Shown here piece after piece: positions 1-14,300 of a DNA stretch of 64,000 bases. Under the pieces are notes generated by a model. That model was not told the origin of the DNA. It searched no databases and saw nothing but the letters and a program-made list of their open reading frames with translations. Position numbers and translations under genes: made by a program. The first letter of the stretch is position 1; each line of letters opens with the position of its first letter. This DNA is from Panorpa germanica (lineage: Eukaryota; Arthropoda; Insecta; Mecoptera; Panorpidae), in the NCBI GenBank assembly GCA_963678705.1, contig OY783220.1, forward strand, positions 4,485,001 through 4,549,000. The letters run 5' to 3'.

Positions 1-149
1 ATAATAGTAATGTATATATATTTAATACATACAATTTACAAAAAATTTGTATTTAAAAATAGCTTCAGTCTTAATAATAATAAAATATAAAAAATGTTGG
101 TAGAAAAATATTTTATAACACAATACTCTGTAAATAATATTCTTTCTAT

Positions 150-3100
150 TTATAATCTTTTCTTCGTTGATATTGATACAATTAAAGCTCTCATTTGTTC
201 TAAATCTTTAAGTTCATTATTAAGTCTGTCTATTTCTACGTCTTTGGTAGTTACACTTTTTTCTAAAGTTCGCAGTTGTTGTTCTACTGTATCTAATTCT
301 TTTCTTAACTCTGTATTTTGTTTCCTATTAGACGCCAATGCCTGTTCTCGATCTTCTAGTTTCTGTTTATACGTTTTATACCTTTCTTCATACTTCTCAA
401 GCATTGCAGAGAGTTCTTTATTTTGGGATAACTATAGAAAAAATAATTATTAATAGTTATCTATTTTCGTGATATTTACCAAGAAACAAGCAAGTAGACA
501 CAAGAAAGAATTAATTATACAACAATTAAAAGAAAAATAATAAAATTACCAGTTTTTTTCTTTCTTCCATAATATCAGAATGTTGTGTACTAATAGTTTG
601 TAGTTCAACAAGTGTTGCTGGAAATAAATAATTGTTATGAATAATTTCAAAAAGGATATTAAATCTCATAGATTGTTACATATATATTACGTATGTATTA
701 GTTACAATAGATGTATATTTGTAACTTACTACTAAGTTTAGATTCTGCAATTTCTGCCCGAGATTTTAACTCAGTGACAGTTCTCGTACGCTTTTCTCTT
801 TCATTCTGTAGTCTATTATGACTTTCTTTAATATTGATTTCTAGTTCCGCAACTTTAACAGTTTGATTTTTCTTTTCATGCAATAACCTGAAATACACAC
901 ACAATATAAATATATTTTCGTTTTATTTAGTTTTTTTTATAATCTACTTACGTCGTCAAAGAATAATTTATGCTTATTTCACCGCTGCCAATTTAATTTT
1001 GATTATATTTAGTACAAGAATTATGTTTCGTTAAAAAATAAACCCGAAAGTAAACAATTTAGATTTTTCCTGTATAGAAATGTTATATAAAACTATCCAC
1101 ACAACATTTAAACAATTAAAAACATATAACCTTTTAGTTAGAGGAACTTCCTTTTTTAAATTACTCAAATAAATTTACAAAAGAAACTTTTGTACTTCTC
1201 GAACTAAATAATCCTCATGTACACGTAACTTTGCTTAACGTCTGAATCATATAATATTTGTTTTTGAAAAATAGACATACTGTGTTTAAAATTACGCGTG
1301 AACAACTACATAATTAGGTAGACTTGCTAATTTATATATAAATTAATATTCAATATAATCTTACTTTTCATTATTTAGTTGTGATGTGTACAGCATACCA
1401 TGAAGTCTAGCTAGTTCACTCGACATTAAAGCTAATCTATGATTCATGCTTGTTATTTGAATACCAGCTGCTTCTAAACTGCTTTGAGTACTTCGTTCTG
1501 CGTGAGACATCGCTGCTAATTTGTATTCATATAGCTCCATAACTTCAGACGTAACGGGGTTTGATAACTAGAAATTTTACAAACATGTATGTTGTATATA
1601 TATACATCAGGAATCCTTTCACAAACAACTAATGCTCAATGTGTACAATGATAGGGATACCTGATTTTTACTAGCAGCTTCTTCCAACTTCATTATAATT
1701 GAATCAAGTCGACCTTCTTGAGTAACACTCATGATTGGCAAACCAGCATGATGGTCACTAAAGTGTTCTACGGTAGGTTTACTTACATGTCCATTAGTTG
1801 CCATTACAATTGGTTCTAAATCACATAACATCTGTAATTATGAAGCCACTATTATTAAGTTAAGAATCATACTCTCGTTAAAATATTTGTTTCAAAATTT
1901 TACTATTGATCTTATTGTATCAAATATTATAATATACCTTCGCAACTTCATGTGTTGGAAAGTCACACTCTCTTATGCCTGCTAATTTTAAAACTTGCTC
2001 TCGGACCTTTGCATTACCTACGTAAAGTCCTCTAGCTATTACAGCCTGAATTGGACTCTTTCGTAATAATTTAATTAAAAAAAGCGACCATTGTCCAGGA
2101 TCTGTAATAGCAAATTCTGCTAACAATGATAAGCAGTGTATATACATACTTGTATACTGTGCTGTGTTAGTGTCAATGTTTGGCTGTAATATGAATTAAT
2201 TTTACATACTTATTTATTTAAACTATTTACTGGAAAGTTGCTTTAATGAATACCACTTACTTTTTCATCGGATGTATCTACAATATTAGCAAATACCATA
2301 TTTATCCATGTGGGTGTTACATTGCTCAATACTTTGCTTTTTAAAGTTGGTTGTTTAACCATCGCTAGAAGTAGCTGTAACATGGAAGTAATTTGTTCTG
2401 GAGTTTCAGACATAAAAGAATTACTAGGTTCTAAGCTCATTGTAAAGAAAGTGAACCCCTCGGAAAGTTGATCCAACACTTCCAGTGAAGCTTCAGTTTC
2501 GTCTAAAAATTTGTTTACATATTTATACATATTATCTGCATTTATATATGAATATTTAACTAAATATTCATCCATACCTGTACATTGAATTGCTATTGTT
2601 TTCAATAATTTCAACGCATGAGGACTAGCAGGTTCTGGTCGAATCCAATTCAGAGCTAAGGTAACTAATCTGACGTGTAGAGGCTGTAAATGCGCCAAAT
2701 CTAAAAATTTAGAGAAAAAAACATCAAATAACGCTTTGGAACATCATATAAAATACTTTGAATATATTTTTACATAATTGCATAGAAAACGAACCTAGCA
2801 TCAACAAGGAGTAGAAAAATTCAAACAACATCGCCATACACATTGGATCTGTACAAGATAAACAATCTCCTCCAGGTGTACCCTCTTCCATAGGCCTTTC
2901 ACTTATTTCCACAGACTAGAAATAAGTTTATATAAGTCGTGAGAATTGATGAAAAATTACAAGAGAAAAAGTAGGTATCCACTTACAGTTAAAAGGCAGT
3001 TGACATCATTTTCGAATGTTTTATAATCCTCAAGAACTTTTTGTGCATTTATTTGTGCTCTCATATCTATGAAAAAGTCAACAATATGACGAAGTAATGC

Positions 3101-4251
3101 TATGTCTCGATTTCTTTAACAAGTAAAAAAAATATAATATTAAAATCATAAAATTACCATCAAATACAACCGTATTGTTCAAATTATACAATACGTATTC
3201 AAAATATAACTTTGTTTATGTATTACTTAAAAGCTTCTTCTATACTGGAAATTGTAACTTGGAAAAAACGCTGCAAATCTGCTCTTGTAATTTCACCAGC
3301 CATATTTTCTAGTATTATGATCATTTTGCATAAATGAACCTAAAAAAAAACGATATTTAAAGTAATTAAATGATAAAGAGTCTAGATTATAAAACTAAAT
3401 TAAAATATACCTGCATCAAGCTGTTTTTATCATAAAGCCGAACCAAAGACGTTATAAACTCCTTTGTATCCACATTTCTCGTCAGTATGTAGGTGGCAGG
3501 TAAATTCTTATAACATAAATTAACCATAATAGAGAGTGAAAGATTGGCTATAGGATCATTACCCGCAAGAACCCAGTCAGTAAGTTGTCCCATTAGAGCA
3601 CCAAGATGTGGTTCCTGCCATGTAATTTTTATACCATAAGTAAGATCTTGCATTAAAGTTAGTAGTCGTATTCGTTTATCGTTTCCAACAACTCCAGAAA
3701 GCAATTTCGCCAATATGGGTACAAAACGGTATATATGAATAAGAGCATGCCTAGCTGATGGGTTCCTACATGCCCTTTCCACTACAGACACTGCACACCA
3801 TACCAAACCTATACATAAGAAACATCAACAAAAATGATACACTAATATAAGTAAGGTATATTATTTTTAATATTATATACAATATACTCGCACTTGATTC
3901 ATATGAACATACCTCCTGTTCTGGAATCAAATCCAGTCATTAGCTCATGCAAATTTACAAAAAACTCTGCCGCTACTGCATTATGTGGGTCGAATATTGA
4001 TAAATCCATCTCCGATATTACGTGCTGTCATAGATTTACAATACATTAACTATATATCAAAATATTACTGGACAATCGTGTATGTTCTTAAATATACCTA
4101 CAGCAAGATGTTTATTAATTAAAGTAGAATTTGCATCGCTTCTGTTTTTCAAATATTCTTTAATAGTACAATTAAACATCTTCATTGTCCTAAATTTTTC
4201 TGTTGCTTGATTTTTCATTTTAAAAGTCATGGCCATTTTATAATCGTCCAT
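150..4251 (-). CDS. CIP2A: CIP2A-like protein (cancerous inhibitor of PP2A family)
   Basis: Thirteen coding exons read on the minus strand: 4251-4102, 4024-3913, 3808-3411, 3339-3227, 3113-2987, 2915-2795, 2700-2261, 2183-1938, 1831-1661, 1567-1365, 887-730, 617-550, 431-150. All introns are GT-AG and phases close to 862 codons plus stop; human CIP2A is about 905 residues. The N-terminal two thirds is helical and armadillo-like; the segment with LLTLMQDLTYGIK and LSIMVNLCYKNLPATY matches the family's most recognisable stretch. The last ~200 residues are a charged coiled coil (EKYEERYKTYKQKLEDREQ region). In vertebrates CIP2A binds PP2A B56 subunits and TOPBP1 during mitosis; that role here is inferred from family. 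The start was chosen at MDDYKMAM because exon 1 joins exon 2 in frame only through the GTAGGT donor at 4101. The nearest alternative is an unnamed armadillo/coiled-coil protein. Confidence 0.85.
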
Positions 4252-5323
4252 ACTAAAAGATATAATATAATTGAGAACATATATTTGTACACTTTTGTAA
4301 AGATACAATTAGTGAAATAAACTTACGTTAATAATAAAAAAAAGTAATATTCAATCTGTGTAGTTTTTGCCAAGGTTTTTATTATACACTGACAAGTTTA
4401 TATTTCTGCATAGGTTTTTAGGTATTGATAAATCAGTTTAGCGGGGTTTAGCGTTATAATTGACACTAATTACATAAACAAAATTAAATGGGTAGAATTT
4501 ATATATTAAATTTTTATGTTTACAATTTTCTTATTATTCAGTTGTTTTAAAATCAACTGCCCAACCAATTTATCACAATTTATAAAGCTAGTTACGCCAT
4601 TTTTTCATTTTAAATAAACGGTCCTTTGTAAACATACCATAGACAATGCAAAATTAAGCAAAATAAAAAAGTCAGAGCGCTTCTAAAAAGTGGAACCTGG
4701 TGGAACCTGTTAGTGGAATTTATTATTTTATTTTACCCATTTAAATGGTGACATGTACTATATAGCACCAGAGATATAGCAGTCTCTGCTGCACAGATGT
4801 TATCTGTGATATGGTAATACTAGCACTGACACACAGACGCCATTACTATTCCGTTCATTTGTGTATAAAAATTTGTTTCTGTTTTTCCTTTAGCTTCAAA
4901 AGTGCTCAAAAGATTAAAATCAATTAAAATAATTTAAGCTTGCAGTCTGCTCACTCAACTAATAATTGTACAGATTATTAGACATCAATAAACGATCAGG
5001 TAATTTTTTTTTGTCTGAAAGAATCCATCCAACAACCCACATATTTTAGGTGACGCATTTTTCTAGTGACAGTTAAATAACATGTGCAAAATATTGTTTT
5101 TAAAGTGAGCCCCTTGATTTCAATTTTTAATAATTTTACTTTCATAGTTCTCTTATATATTTTATTAAGTGTTATATTAGTGTCAATCTGTAAGGTAGCT
5201 TGTGATTAACGTTACACAGTGCTTCTGTTTTCAAACACTTGCAGGTTTTATATGATGAATAACGATTAACGACTGAAATAACGACATAATCGACATTATA
5301 AAGTAAAGACAATTTTAGAAAAG
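4252..5323. promoter_or_regulatory. Shared head-to-head promoter region of CIP2A and nudE, with a nudE 5' UTR intron
   Basis: The two start codons face away from each other across 1.07 kb, so both promoters must lie here. On the plus strand a likely non-coding nudE exon ends at 4999 (donor CAG|GTAATT). An acceptor (CACTTGCAG) at 5244 opens the exon that carries the ATG at 5324. No TATA box was assigned. The exon is inferred from splice-site pattern only. Confidence 0.45.
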
Positions 5324-8300
5324 ATGGATACACCACATTTTCCTAATAAAGATGCTGAAATATTATACTGGAAACAACTGACAAATCAGTACCTGCAAGA
5401 GTAAGTTAAAAATGAAATGTTACATCAACTTTAAATAATTCAAATTTAAGTTATTGTCATTATTCTCTAGGAAACAAGATGCTCAGCAGGAACTTGATGA
5501 TTTTACTGAAGAATCTCGTCAGCTAGAAAAGGAATTGGAGGCATCTTTAGAGCAAATGGAACGTATGAATAGAGACCTTAATTCTGCTAATCACAAACTG
5601 AAAACGGAAAACGAATCCCTCCGGGTAAATTATATATAGTTTATAGCAAGTATTTCAATAGATTACAATTTATGTTTGTTTGACAAGTAATTAATAATGT
5701 TTCGTATTTTATTTAGAACAAACTTGAAACTAGTCAAAAGGATTGGTGCACGATAGAATCACAGTTACGATCAGTTTCTATGGAAAAGGAAAAACTAGGC
5801 TTGTATATTCGAGAATTAGAACAAAAAAATGATGATTTGGAAAGGGCGCATAGGTAATGTATATATATCTTATTTAATTTTTTAATAACAATATTATGTA
5901 TATTATTCATCCATAAATTGCGTCACACAAATTTCATGATTTTTGGACCCCGTGCTTGTCATATTTTGCGGATCTCTCCTTACTGTGACGTCACACATTT
6001 TGAAAATTTAAATTTAGAACTTTATTAAAACAATGCATTTATAAAATCAATCATCCCAAAATAGCAAAACAAGGTAAATGTGACCATTAAAGAGCGAAAT
6101 TAAACTTCGAATAACAACAAACCAATTTTAAATATTGAATCTAATGATCAGTTCTACACTGATAACTGATACAGCTGTTCCAACTATAATTCCATAATTT
6201 GGTAAACGTTCGCTTCCTTCGTGTTCTTAGCACTCAGTGCACTCAGACGTTCGAATAAATACCATTAGCCTAGTATGGTAATTTCAAATTTTGGAATTTC
6301 ACACAAAAATCAATTTGGTATTTTCCAACAAAAAAATACCTAGTATCAGTTTTGGATAACAGGTAGCATAAATAACAAAATCACATACTTATATAAAGTT
6401 CATTTCGTTGCGGCACTTTTTAGTAGTTGTAACAAGTTGTAATATTTTGGATTACACGAGACGTCACAAAACTTATAATCTTTCTCCCCCATTGTCACAA
6501 CTTGTGCTCATATGTAAAAAACGAATATTTATGTATTAAATATGTTATGGTATTTTTCAGAGTTGTTACTGAAAGTGTAGCGTCATTTGAAGATAGCTTA
6601 AACAAAGCATACGAAAGAAATGCTATGCTGGAAAGTGAAGTAGGTGAAAAAGATAATTTACAGATTCAACTACAGAGGCTTAGGGATGAAACACGAGGTA
6701 TGCATTTTTAATTTAATTTCAACGTAACCAGATGCATATATAGAATATATAATTGTAGTTTTAAATTGTTTCAGATTTAAAACAAGAATTAAATGTCAGA
6801 GAAAGAGTACCAGATAATGAAAAGTCTTTACTAAATGGTCATAATTCCTACTCAAATTTGGATTCTAACAGATTCCATTGTGAAATGGAAACTCAAACAA
6901 CACCGGTACCACTAGGACATAATACACCTATTAAACGTAAGATTCGCAAAGCATTCAAACGCACGCGTACTTTTTTTTCATTTCGATATAGATTTAGCCA
7001 AATGTTTCGCATGGATTTGATGTAATAAAAAAAGTAATAATTAATTACTATTTGTAACTAATTTATCTTTTTATCAAGGTATATTTTCCTGTTACTTTTA
7101 ATATAGATGACTTAAGCTTAACACTGTATTACTAAATACGCAATTAAAATCTAATTTACGGTTACGTTACTAACAACTTGCGTAAATTTAATATTTACTT
7201 ATTTTAATTCAATTAAAATATATAGCATGATTTTAGAATTAATTTGCAATTCTAGCAACAAGAACCAAATATTTTAAAGTTGATTTTATTTTATAATAAA
7301 TAATTTTATAGTTCTTCCGAAGTATTGTGAATTTTAAGCAATAAATATATATGTAATTATTCTTATGATTATTTTAAAGTTTTTTATTTTGTTTTGTAAC
7401 AAACATTTTGTTTGTTTGTTTTTACATTAGCATGCTTTATGTTGGGATCTTGCTGCAGGAGTTTTGAATGTCTGTGTGTTTATTTGTTTAATGTTTCCTT
7501 TATATAGTATCTTAAGTTTTAATAAATCAATAACACTATATTCTAAATATAACAAATATTGATTTTATTTGTTAAGTTTGTATTTCATATTTTCGATTAT
7601 AGGTAATAACAAAGGTAATTATAAAAGGTAATTGGCAATATAACATACCAAAGAAACTAACTGGTTGTAATAATATATCCCTGCTTTTAATATGGTTTGC
7701 TAATTCTACCCTCACTTAAAAAATCTTAATTTTCACTAAAAAACTTAATAGATTTTTTAACTCTTACATTTAATGGTATTAATAGAATCAACGAATCTCT
7801 TTGTCGTTGTGCAATTGACTTCTGACTTTATTAATACTATATATTTTTATGTTAAATCACCTGTAGAAGAAAAATTAAAATTATAAATTCGTTCGCATGT
7901 CATTAGCAGTAAACAACGTGACAGGATAAAGCAATTTAAATATTTTAGTCATATGATTAACAGAATTTTTATCATAGTTTTAATGCAGCATGTTTTATTT
8001 TAATTAATTTAAATAATATCTTTTGCTATAAGAATAATGTTATTCACTACATTAAACATATTCCAATACATTAACTCATATTTTATAATAGTTCTTACAG
8101 AATAATAGTTTTTTAAAAAATTCTAGGAGATCCAACTCTTAATGGGAATACATTAACGCCAGCAGGTAGAATATCCGCAATGAACATAGTAGGTGATCTT
8201 CTTAGAAAAGTTGGGGTAAGTAAAACTATTTATTTTTACTGGAATTTATTTTGCATGGTCTATTACTTTATGTTTAGCTTGGTTTTAATGTAAATTATTA

Positions 8301-11300
8301 TGTAGAGTCATTACCACTTAAAAGAAAAGTATTTTGTCTGTGATTTAATTTGGTTATTGATCAAACATACATTTATATTTTTGTGATATAATTATTTGTT
8401 CTGTGTTAGCTTATATCCCGCTAAACACAATACATGAATGTTAGGGGTATCCATAAATTACGTCACATAAATTTCATGGTTTTTGACGTCACACATTTTG
8501 AAAATTTAAATTTAGAACTTTATATAGAACTCAAAATAACAGAAGTAAATAAATGGGACCGTTAAAGTGCGAATAAATACCCTAGTATGTTAATTTCAAA
8601 TTTTGGAATTTAATACAAAAACAATTTGATATTTCCCAACAAAAAGTACTTAGCCTTACCAGGTCTTTTTGTTAGAGTCGCTAAGTTTAAATTTCAAAAA
8701 AACTTTTAGTAGTTTTAATATTTTAGATTACATGTGACGGATCAAAGCTTATGACCCCTCCTGTTTATAGTCACAATTTGTGGATCTCCTTCCCCGTCTC
8801 ATGACCATGTGAAGTAACTAATGGATGGTCCCCTAACTTAAATTATTTAAACTAAACCTAGTAATATTTAATCTTGAACGGTCTAACTTTATTATTTTAT
8901 AGCCATTTTAAAAGTAATTAATATTTGAAACGGTCTCCTTAAGAAGTTTCATAATTATGATAATAGACAAATAGCCAAATAATATCTCACAGTTGTAGAT
9001 TAGGTAAAATTATTTACGTAACAGGTAACTTTTGTTATGTTTGATACACGTCATATATACTGTGTTTAGCGGGATTATTATTCATTCATATCATTTTATT
9101 CAAAGTCCAGATTAAGGTTCGCTATTTAAACAAAAAATGAACGACTCAAAATCAAAAATCAAACAAGAGGAACTTTTAAACTAAAATATTGAGTACTTTT
9201 CTTTTTAATTAGAATACGGTAATAAAATGTAATTATGAAAAATGTAAGAGTTGTGTTCATTTTGTATAGCAATCTGCAACTAGCACATGTGTTTTATTCT
9301 AAGTAAATTGTTGGTTCATAGTTATTATGATAGTGTTATTTTAGTCCAAATAAGTTTAAACTTATTATTTTTTAATAATTATTCCAAATAAAAGATGTTT
9401 ATTCCAATATTTCCATAAGAAATACTGAAATAAAAGATTTTTAATTTGAAATATGTTTTCTAGAGTATTTTTATTTTGTGTACTTGCTATCCTTACAGTT
9501 TGGTAGACTGCTTTGTCCTGCATGCAGCAAAGTGTCTTGCACATGTACTAGTTCACAGACACAGCTCCAGGATGGAGTCAATAATGGGGTCCCAAATGGC
9601 GTATCTATAAAAACCAGTCCGTTAAATAATCCAAACAGTGAAATGTGTCGCAATAATACGAGTACTAACGATGAATTAAGCTCTTTGGAATTTAATTTAA
9701 TTAAAAACTCAATTAATGATCAAAAAACTTCACGACCTAAATCAATGTTAAATTATTCTAATTCTATAAGAGTGTTTTCTCGACAAGTAAGCGAAACTAA
9801 TGAACCTCTAAATAATTCAGTTGAAAATGTTGAAGTAAAAAATTCGGATACAACAAGTAAATTTCAAACTTGGTTAAATAATTTAGTCAATAAAAACGCA
9901 AATCAAACAAATTAATAAATTATCAAATAGTTATAGTAAATTTATTTATAATAATATAATCAAAATTAATAATATAATAAACTTTAAAATAAAAATAAAT
10001 TTATGGTGATATTTTCTAAACATTTCTAAAAAATATAAATTAAAAAAATAAATATAAAATCAATTTGGACTATTCAACGGCTTGGGGTGTGTTATTTTCT
10101 TTTATTTCTTTTTTTTTTAATTAATTTAAATGTATAATTTACTTTTTTAGTAACATTTGCATGCTTTTTTTTGTAGTTTTTATTGTTTATAGTTTTATTT
10201 TGTAGTTAATATTGGTGTTATTTATAATATTTAGCACTTTGGTACGATTCAATCTAATCATTTATTTATATTATTTAAATTATGTATTTCAGGGTTTGGA
10301 ATCTAAGTTATCATCTGTAGCTTGTTTGACACCTGTAAGAGAGGCAATACCACCTGGTGAAGGACGAGAATACAGGTAAAAATGGGTTTGTGAACTCATT
10401 TTTAGCAACAATTTTTTAAATTCAAATAAAAGTAACATATTTATATCGGCGTTTTTATTTTTTTTAAATATCCAAATATTTACGTTACGAAATAATAGCT
10501 ATATTAAATTTTAATTTCAATTTTACCGCATGTTTTACAAGAAATAACTAGTCGAGATTATTTTTCCTTGTTTGCAACCTTCATAATATACTTTATGAGA
10601 TATACAACCCAGCTCGTATGCGTCTCTGTTGTATAAAAGAGATGGCATATTTGATACATGTGTCGTAACATGTATTGGAATTTTCTGTATCGTTGGATCC
10701 TTTTAATAATTAAACGAAGAAATGACTATTATAATTATTAATATCTCCTAAAATATATTGAGTTATTAAAAAATATTTGGACATTTGAGGTCCTGGTAGC
10801 CAATTTTATCAATATATTGCACAGTTAATTAAGACATGGTTCACAATCCCTTTAACAAAACTTTATTTAGTTCTCTCATTAGTTCTCTATTTAGTTTACT
10901 CATATAAATAATTAATGCTTCTGCTCGTTATTAATATTGCAAACGCAATTTACCGGTAAACATTATAATATTTTTTACTTTTTATTAATTTTAGCAGACT
11001 TCTATTATACATTAGTTTTCTAGTAGTAGTTCGAAGATACTTGGCGAATAGCTTATAGCCCGGTCAAGTTAGACATTCGAAATTACATAAATTCCCACCA
11101 AGCTGAAAATCGGTAAGATTGTTTAGAATATCATTAAAAACAAAATTTGAAAACTCCCCATCTCTCCCCTGTGAGGAAAAAATTTTATTCAAGGTCAAAG
11201 GTCAAAGAAATGAGTTTTTCGCGATTTTCAGCAAAACGGTAAGTTTTATCATAAAAATACCTCAGACAAAAATTGTAGATCATAAAATTATCTACAAGAA

Positions 11301-14300
11301 ATTTATTAATACTTTTTTCTCTACGAGCCACCGTTTCTGAGATATAACGATTCAAAAAGTTGTAAAAGTTGTAATCGTCATAATATGCACACGTTTCCTC
11401 GCCACCTATGAGGTAGTGTACTTAGCGCGTTTTTTTTAACGTGGTTTCTCCAGTAGGCCTATTCCACGGGTCAAAGACAAGCTAATTGTACTTGTTTTTT
11501 ACTTTTGGTGTTTTTAACGAAACATGCATATCTATACTTATCTAAGCAGGTAGTTTTTTTAAGAGCTCCGTACATAGAAAGAAGAAAGCAAATGCCGTTA
11601 GTAATAATTTCTTGTCGAGTAGAATTACTATTTTTAAAAACTTCAGCACATTCAATTAAATTTTGTTTCTCAAATAGTTTGAAAACTGTTATTTTACCCC
11701 TCCTGTAAAATGCAGATGTCGTATCACAGCCAGTTATTGCGTGTAAAAATAGTACATGATTTTGACACTTTGCAAAAGTAGATAAACTTTTTGATGAATA
11801 CATTTCCGATTGATGTTGAGCTTTTCCTGGTTTTAAGAAGAAAATAGTTTTTTCAGTTGGAGTTCGAGCAGTCAGTAATACGAGTAAGTCTATATCTTCA
11901 CCAACAACAATAGTTGTATTTGTCAAATTGAATTGCTCAATTGCTGTTTCAATTATCAATACATCAGCATCATTATTAGCTTGTCTTACCAATATATTTT
12001 CCGTAGTAAATCTTTCTTTCAACATTGAAATGAACCGAGACTTGTTGTGAGAATTAGAAAGAAATTTTTGTTGGCTGGTTGGAACTGTCATATTTTCATC
12101 AAATAAAATATCAATTGATGAAGATGTTGCTAAAATTCGACGACGCTGTTCTGCAGCTTTGGTATTTCTCGTGCAATCATTATAGCCATCAAATACGACA
12201 GTAACTCGGGAACCAAAATGTCGACGTACATACTGTACGTATTTATCTAATATAACGTTGAATGTTTCTTCACTATCCCACACAACGCGATGTAGTAAGT
12301 ATCCTCCGTCAATGATGTATGTCGCATTTGTGTTGTTAATATCAAAGTCTACCTTTTCGAAACAATCGTAAATTGCAGACTTCTGTGTTTTACGCATCCC
12401 GATGTCATCAAATAACGATAGAGGGTAGGGAAATAGTTCATATTGAAAATAGTTTTCTATTTCATCTTGAAATGCTGCAGTAATACACATGCGTTGGAAC
12501 AACAATACAGGGTCAACAGGTACTTTTTCTTCATGAACTTTTATGGTACTAGTCATAGCTAAAAGAGGAACAACTTTGTCAGAGCGTTTTAATTTAATAT
12601 TATTGAATGTGAGTCCTGTCATTTTTGCCATAGAAGCAAGCCCAACTTCGCGAGCTTTATAACAATTGATTTTATCATCACCAACGACACCACTCGCAAT
12701 AGAAACAATTTTGCTAACGTCTGGAAAAGGATCATGCGTTGAGAAATACTCTAAAAGTTTTCGTACATCTTTAGCATCTTTTTTCATTCGCGAATCACTT
12801 GCATCAACATGCTGCTCGGTCGTATCCATCCTAACGTTAGCGAGATCTTCTAATTTTTCACAAACGGTATTCATAGCATGCATACTATAAACCCATTTAC
12901 TTATGACACTCTCTTTTGTATTTCTCCCTCGAGCAATACCTCCATCTGTCTTCATGGCTTTCATCATAGACTGCTCGATTACCATGTCCGTTGATATATA
13001 TTGTCCGTTGTTGTATATTTTATATTAGTAGTGTAAGTTACAATGACCGATAGAAAAATATTTTAACATATATTACAACTATAGAGATGTATATATACGT
13101 GGCGTACTCATGCATATTATGACGATTACAACTTTTTGAATCGTTATATCTCAAAAACGGTAGCTCGTAGAGAAAAAAGTATTAATAAATTTTTTGTACA
13201 TAATTTTATGATCTACAATTTTTGTCTAAGGTATTTTTATGATAAAACTTACCGTTTTGCTGAAAATCGCGAAAAACTCATTTCTTTGACCTTTGACCTT
13301 AAATAAAATTTTTTCCTCACAGGGGAGAGATGGGGAGTTTTCAAATTTTGTTTGTAATGATATTTTAAACAATCTTACCGATTTTCAGCTTGGTGGGAAT
13401 TTATGTAATTTTACTATTATTTTTTGGTTTAATTTGACCGGGCTATTAACCAAAACATCTAGATAATTATAGTAATATCTATTTGCAAGTAATATTTGTT
13501 TTAAAATATTTGCAGAAAATTCAGGGATACCCGAAACAATACAGAACAAAGCATGTTTAACTCTGAAAAGAAATCCGTAAATATACTCGTATCTTATATT
13601 AAATTTTCCAAAAAAAACACAAATGATATCACAAGACTTGTTTTCATAGAATGCAATAGAAAGATCTTATTGTATTATTTTTTTTAATTTTATTTTTTGT
13701 ATTGTGAAGAACATAATAATGTTTATTATATTATTTTATAAATTTAATTGAAAGTCTTGTGGTACTATACTTTCACTAAAAGCACCAGCTGGATTTATAA
13801 TTTGGTTTTATTCGGTTTAAGTTATTAAACATAACTTCTAACATTTATTAAAAGTGTAGATGAAAATGATATTATGTTTATAAGACTATGATTATTTCGC
13901 TTAAATCGTGTAACTCCAATATTTTTTTTGCAATCTATATGTTTTTAAATGCTTGTTTTTGTAATTCTAAGTTTTTCTACAGCTTTTATAAAGGTGTTGC
14001 ATTATTTAAAATTTGTAATATAGGAGGCACCTGCACATAATTGAACCACCACTGTTTTGATGCAAGCTTCTCATTTGAAGACTTACTTAAATCTTTGTAA
14101 CAAGAAAGTGTCTCAAAATTAAAATGTAAATAGTTGTATTTATTATTTATTGAATATCAATTAACTGAATTTCTTATCTATCTTCAAACTATCTCAAATT
14201 TTGATTAATTTATAAAAACAATTGGATAATAGCCAAAATGTATATTTATAAAATCTAACACGTTTGTCATACGTTCACAATCACTGGTATATATTATAAG

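Larger units (their letters stand above)
11056..13445. mobile_element. 2.39-kb DNA transposon with ~335-bp terminal inverted repeats and a nuclease-like ORF
   Basis: Left arm 11056-11390 and right arm 13111-13445 are inverted copies. Both begin TAGCCCGGTCAA and share GACCTTTGACCTT, CTCCCCATCTCTCCCCTG and TTTTTCGCGATTTTCAGC, with scattered substitutions and one ~10-bp indel near the ends. TTA flanks both sides (11053-11055, 13446-13448), consistent with a 3-bp target duplication. The only large ORF (11471-12985, minus) is XPG/FEN-like; no DDE transposase is visible. Academ-type transposons are described as carrying XPG nucleases and short duplications, so this could be an internally deleted relative, but I could not test that. 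It sits antisense in a nudE intron. Confidence 0.8.

Noticed and set aside
94-453. 119-codon plus-strand ORF
   Set aside because: Antisense of the CIP2A last exon, which has a convincing coiled-coil frame in phase with its gene.
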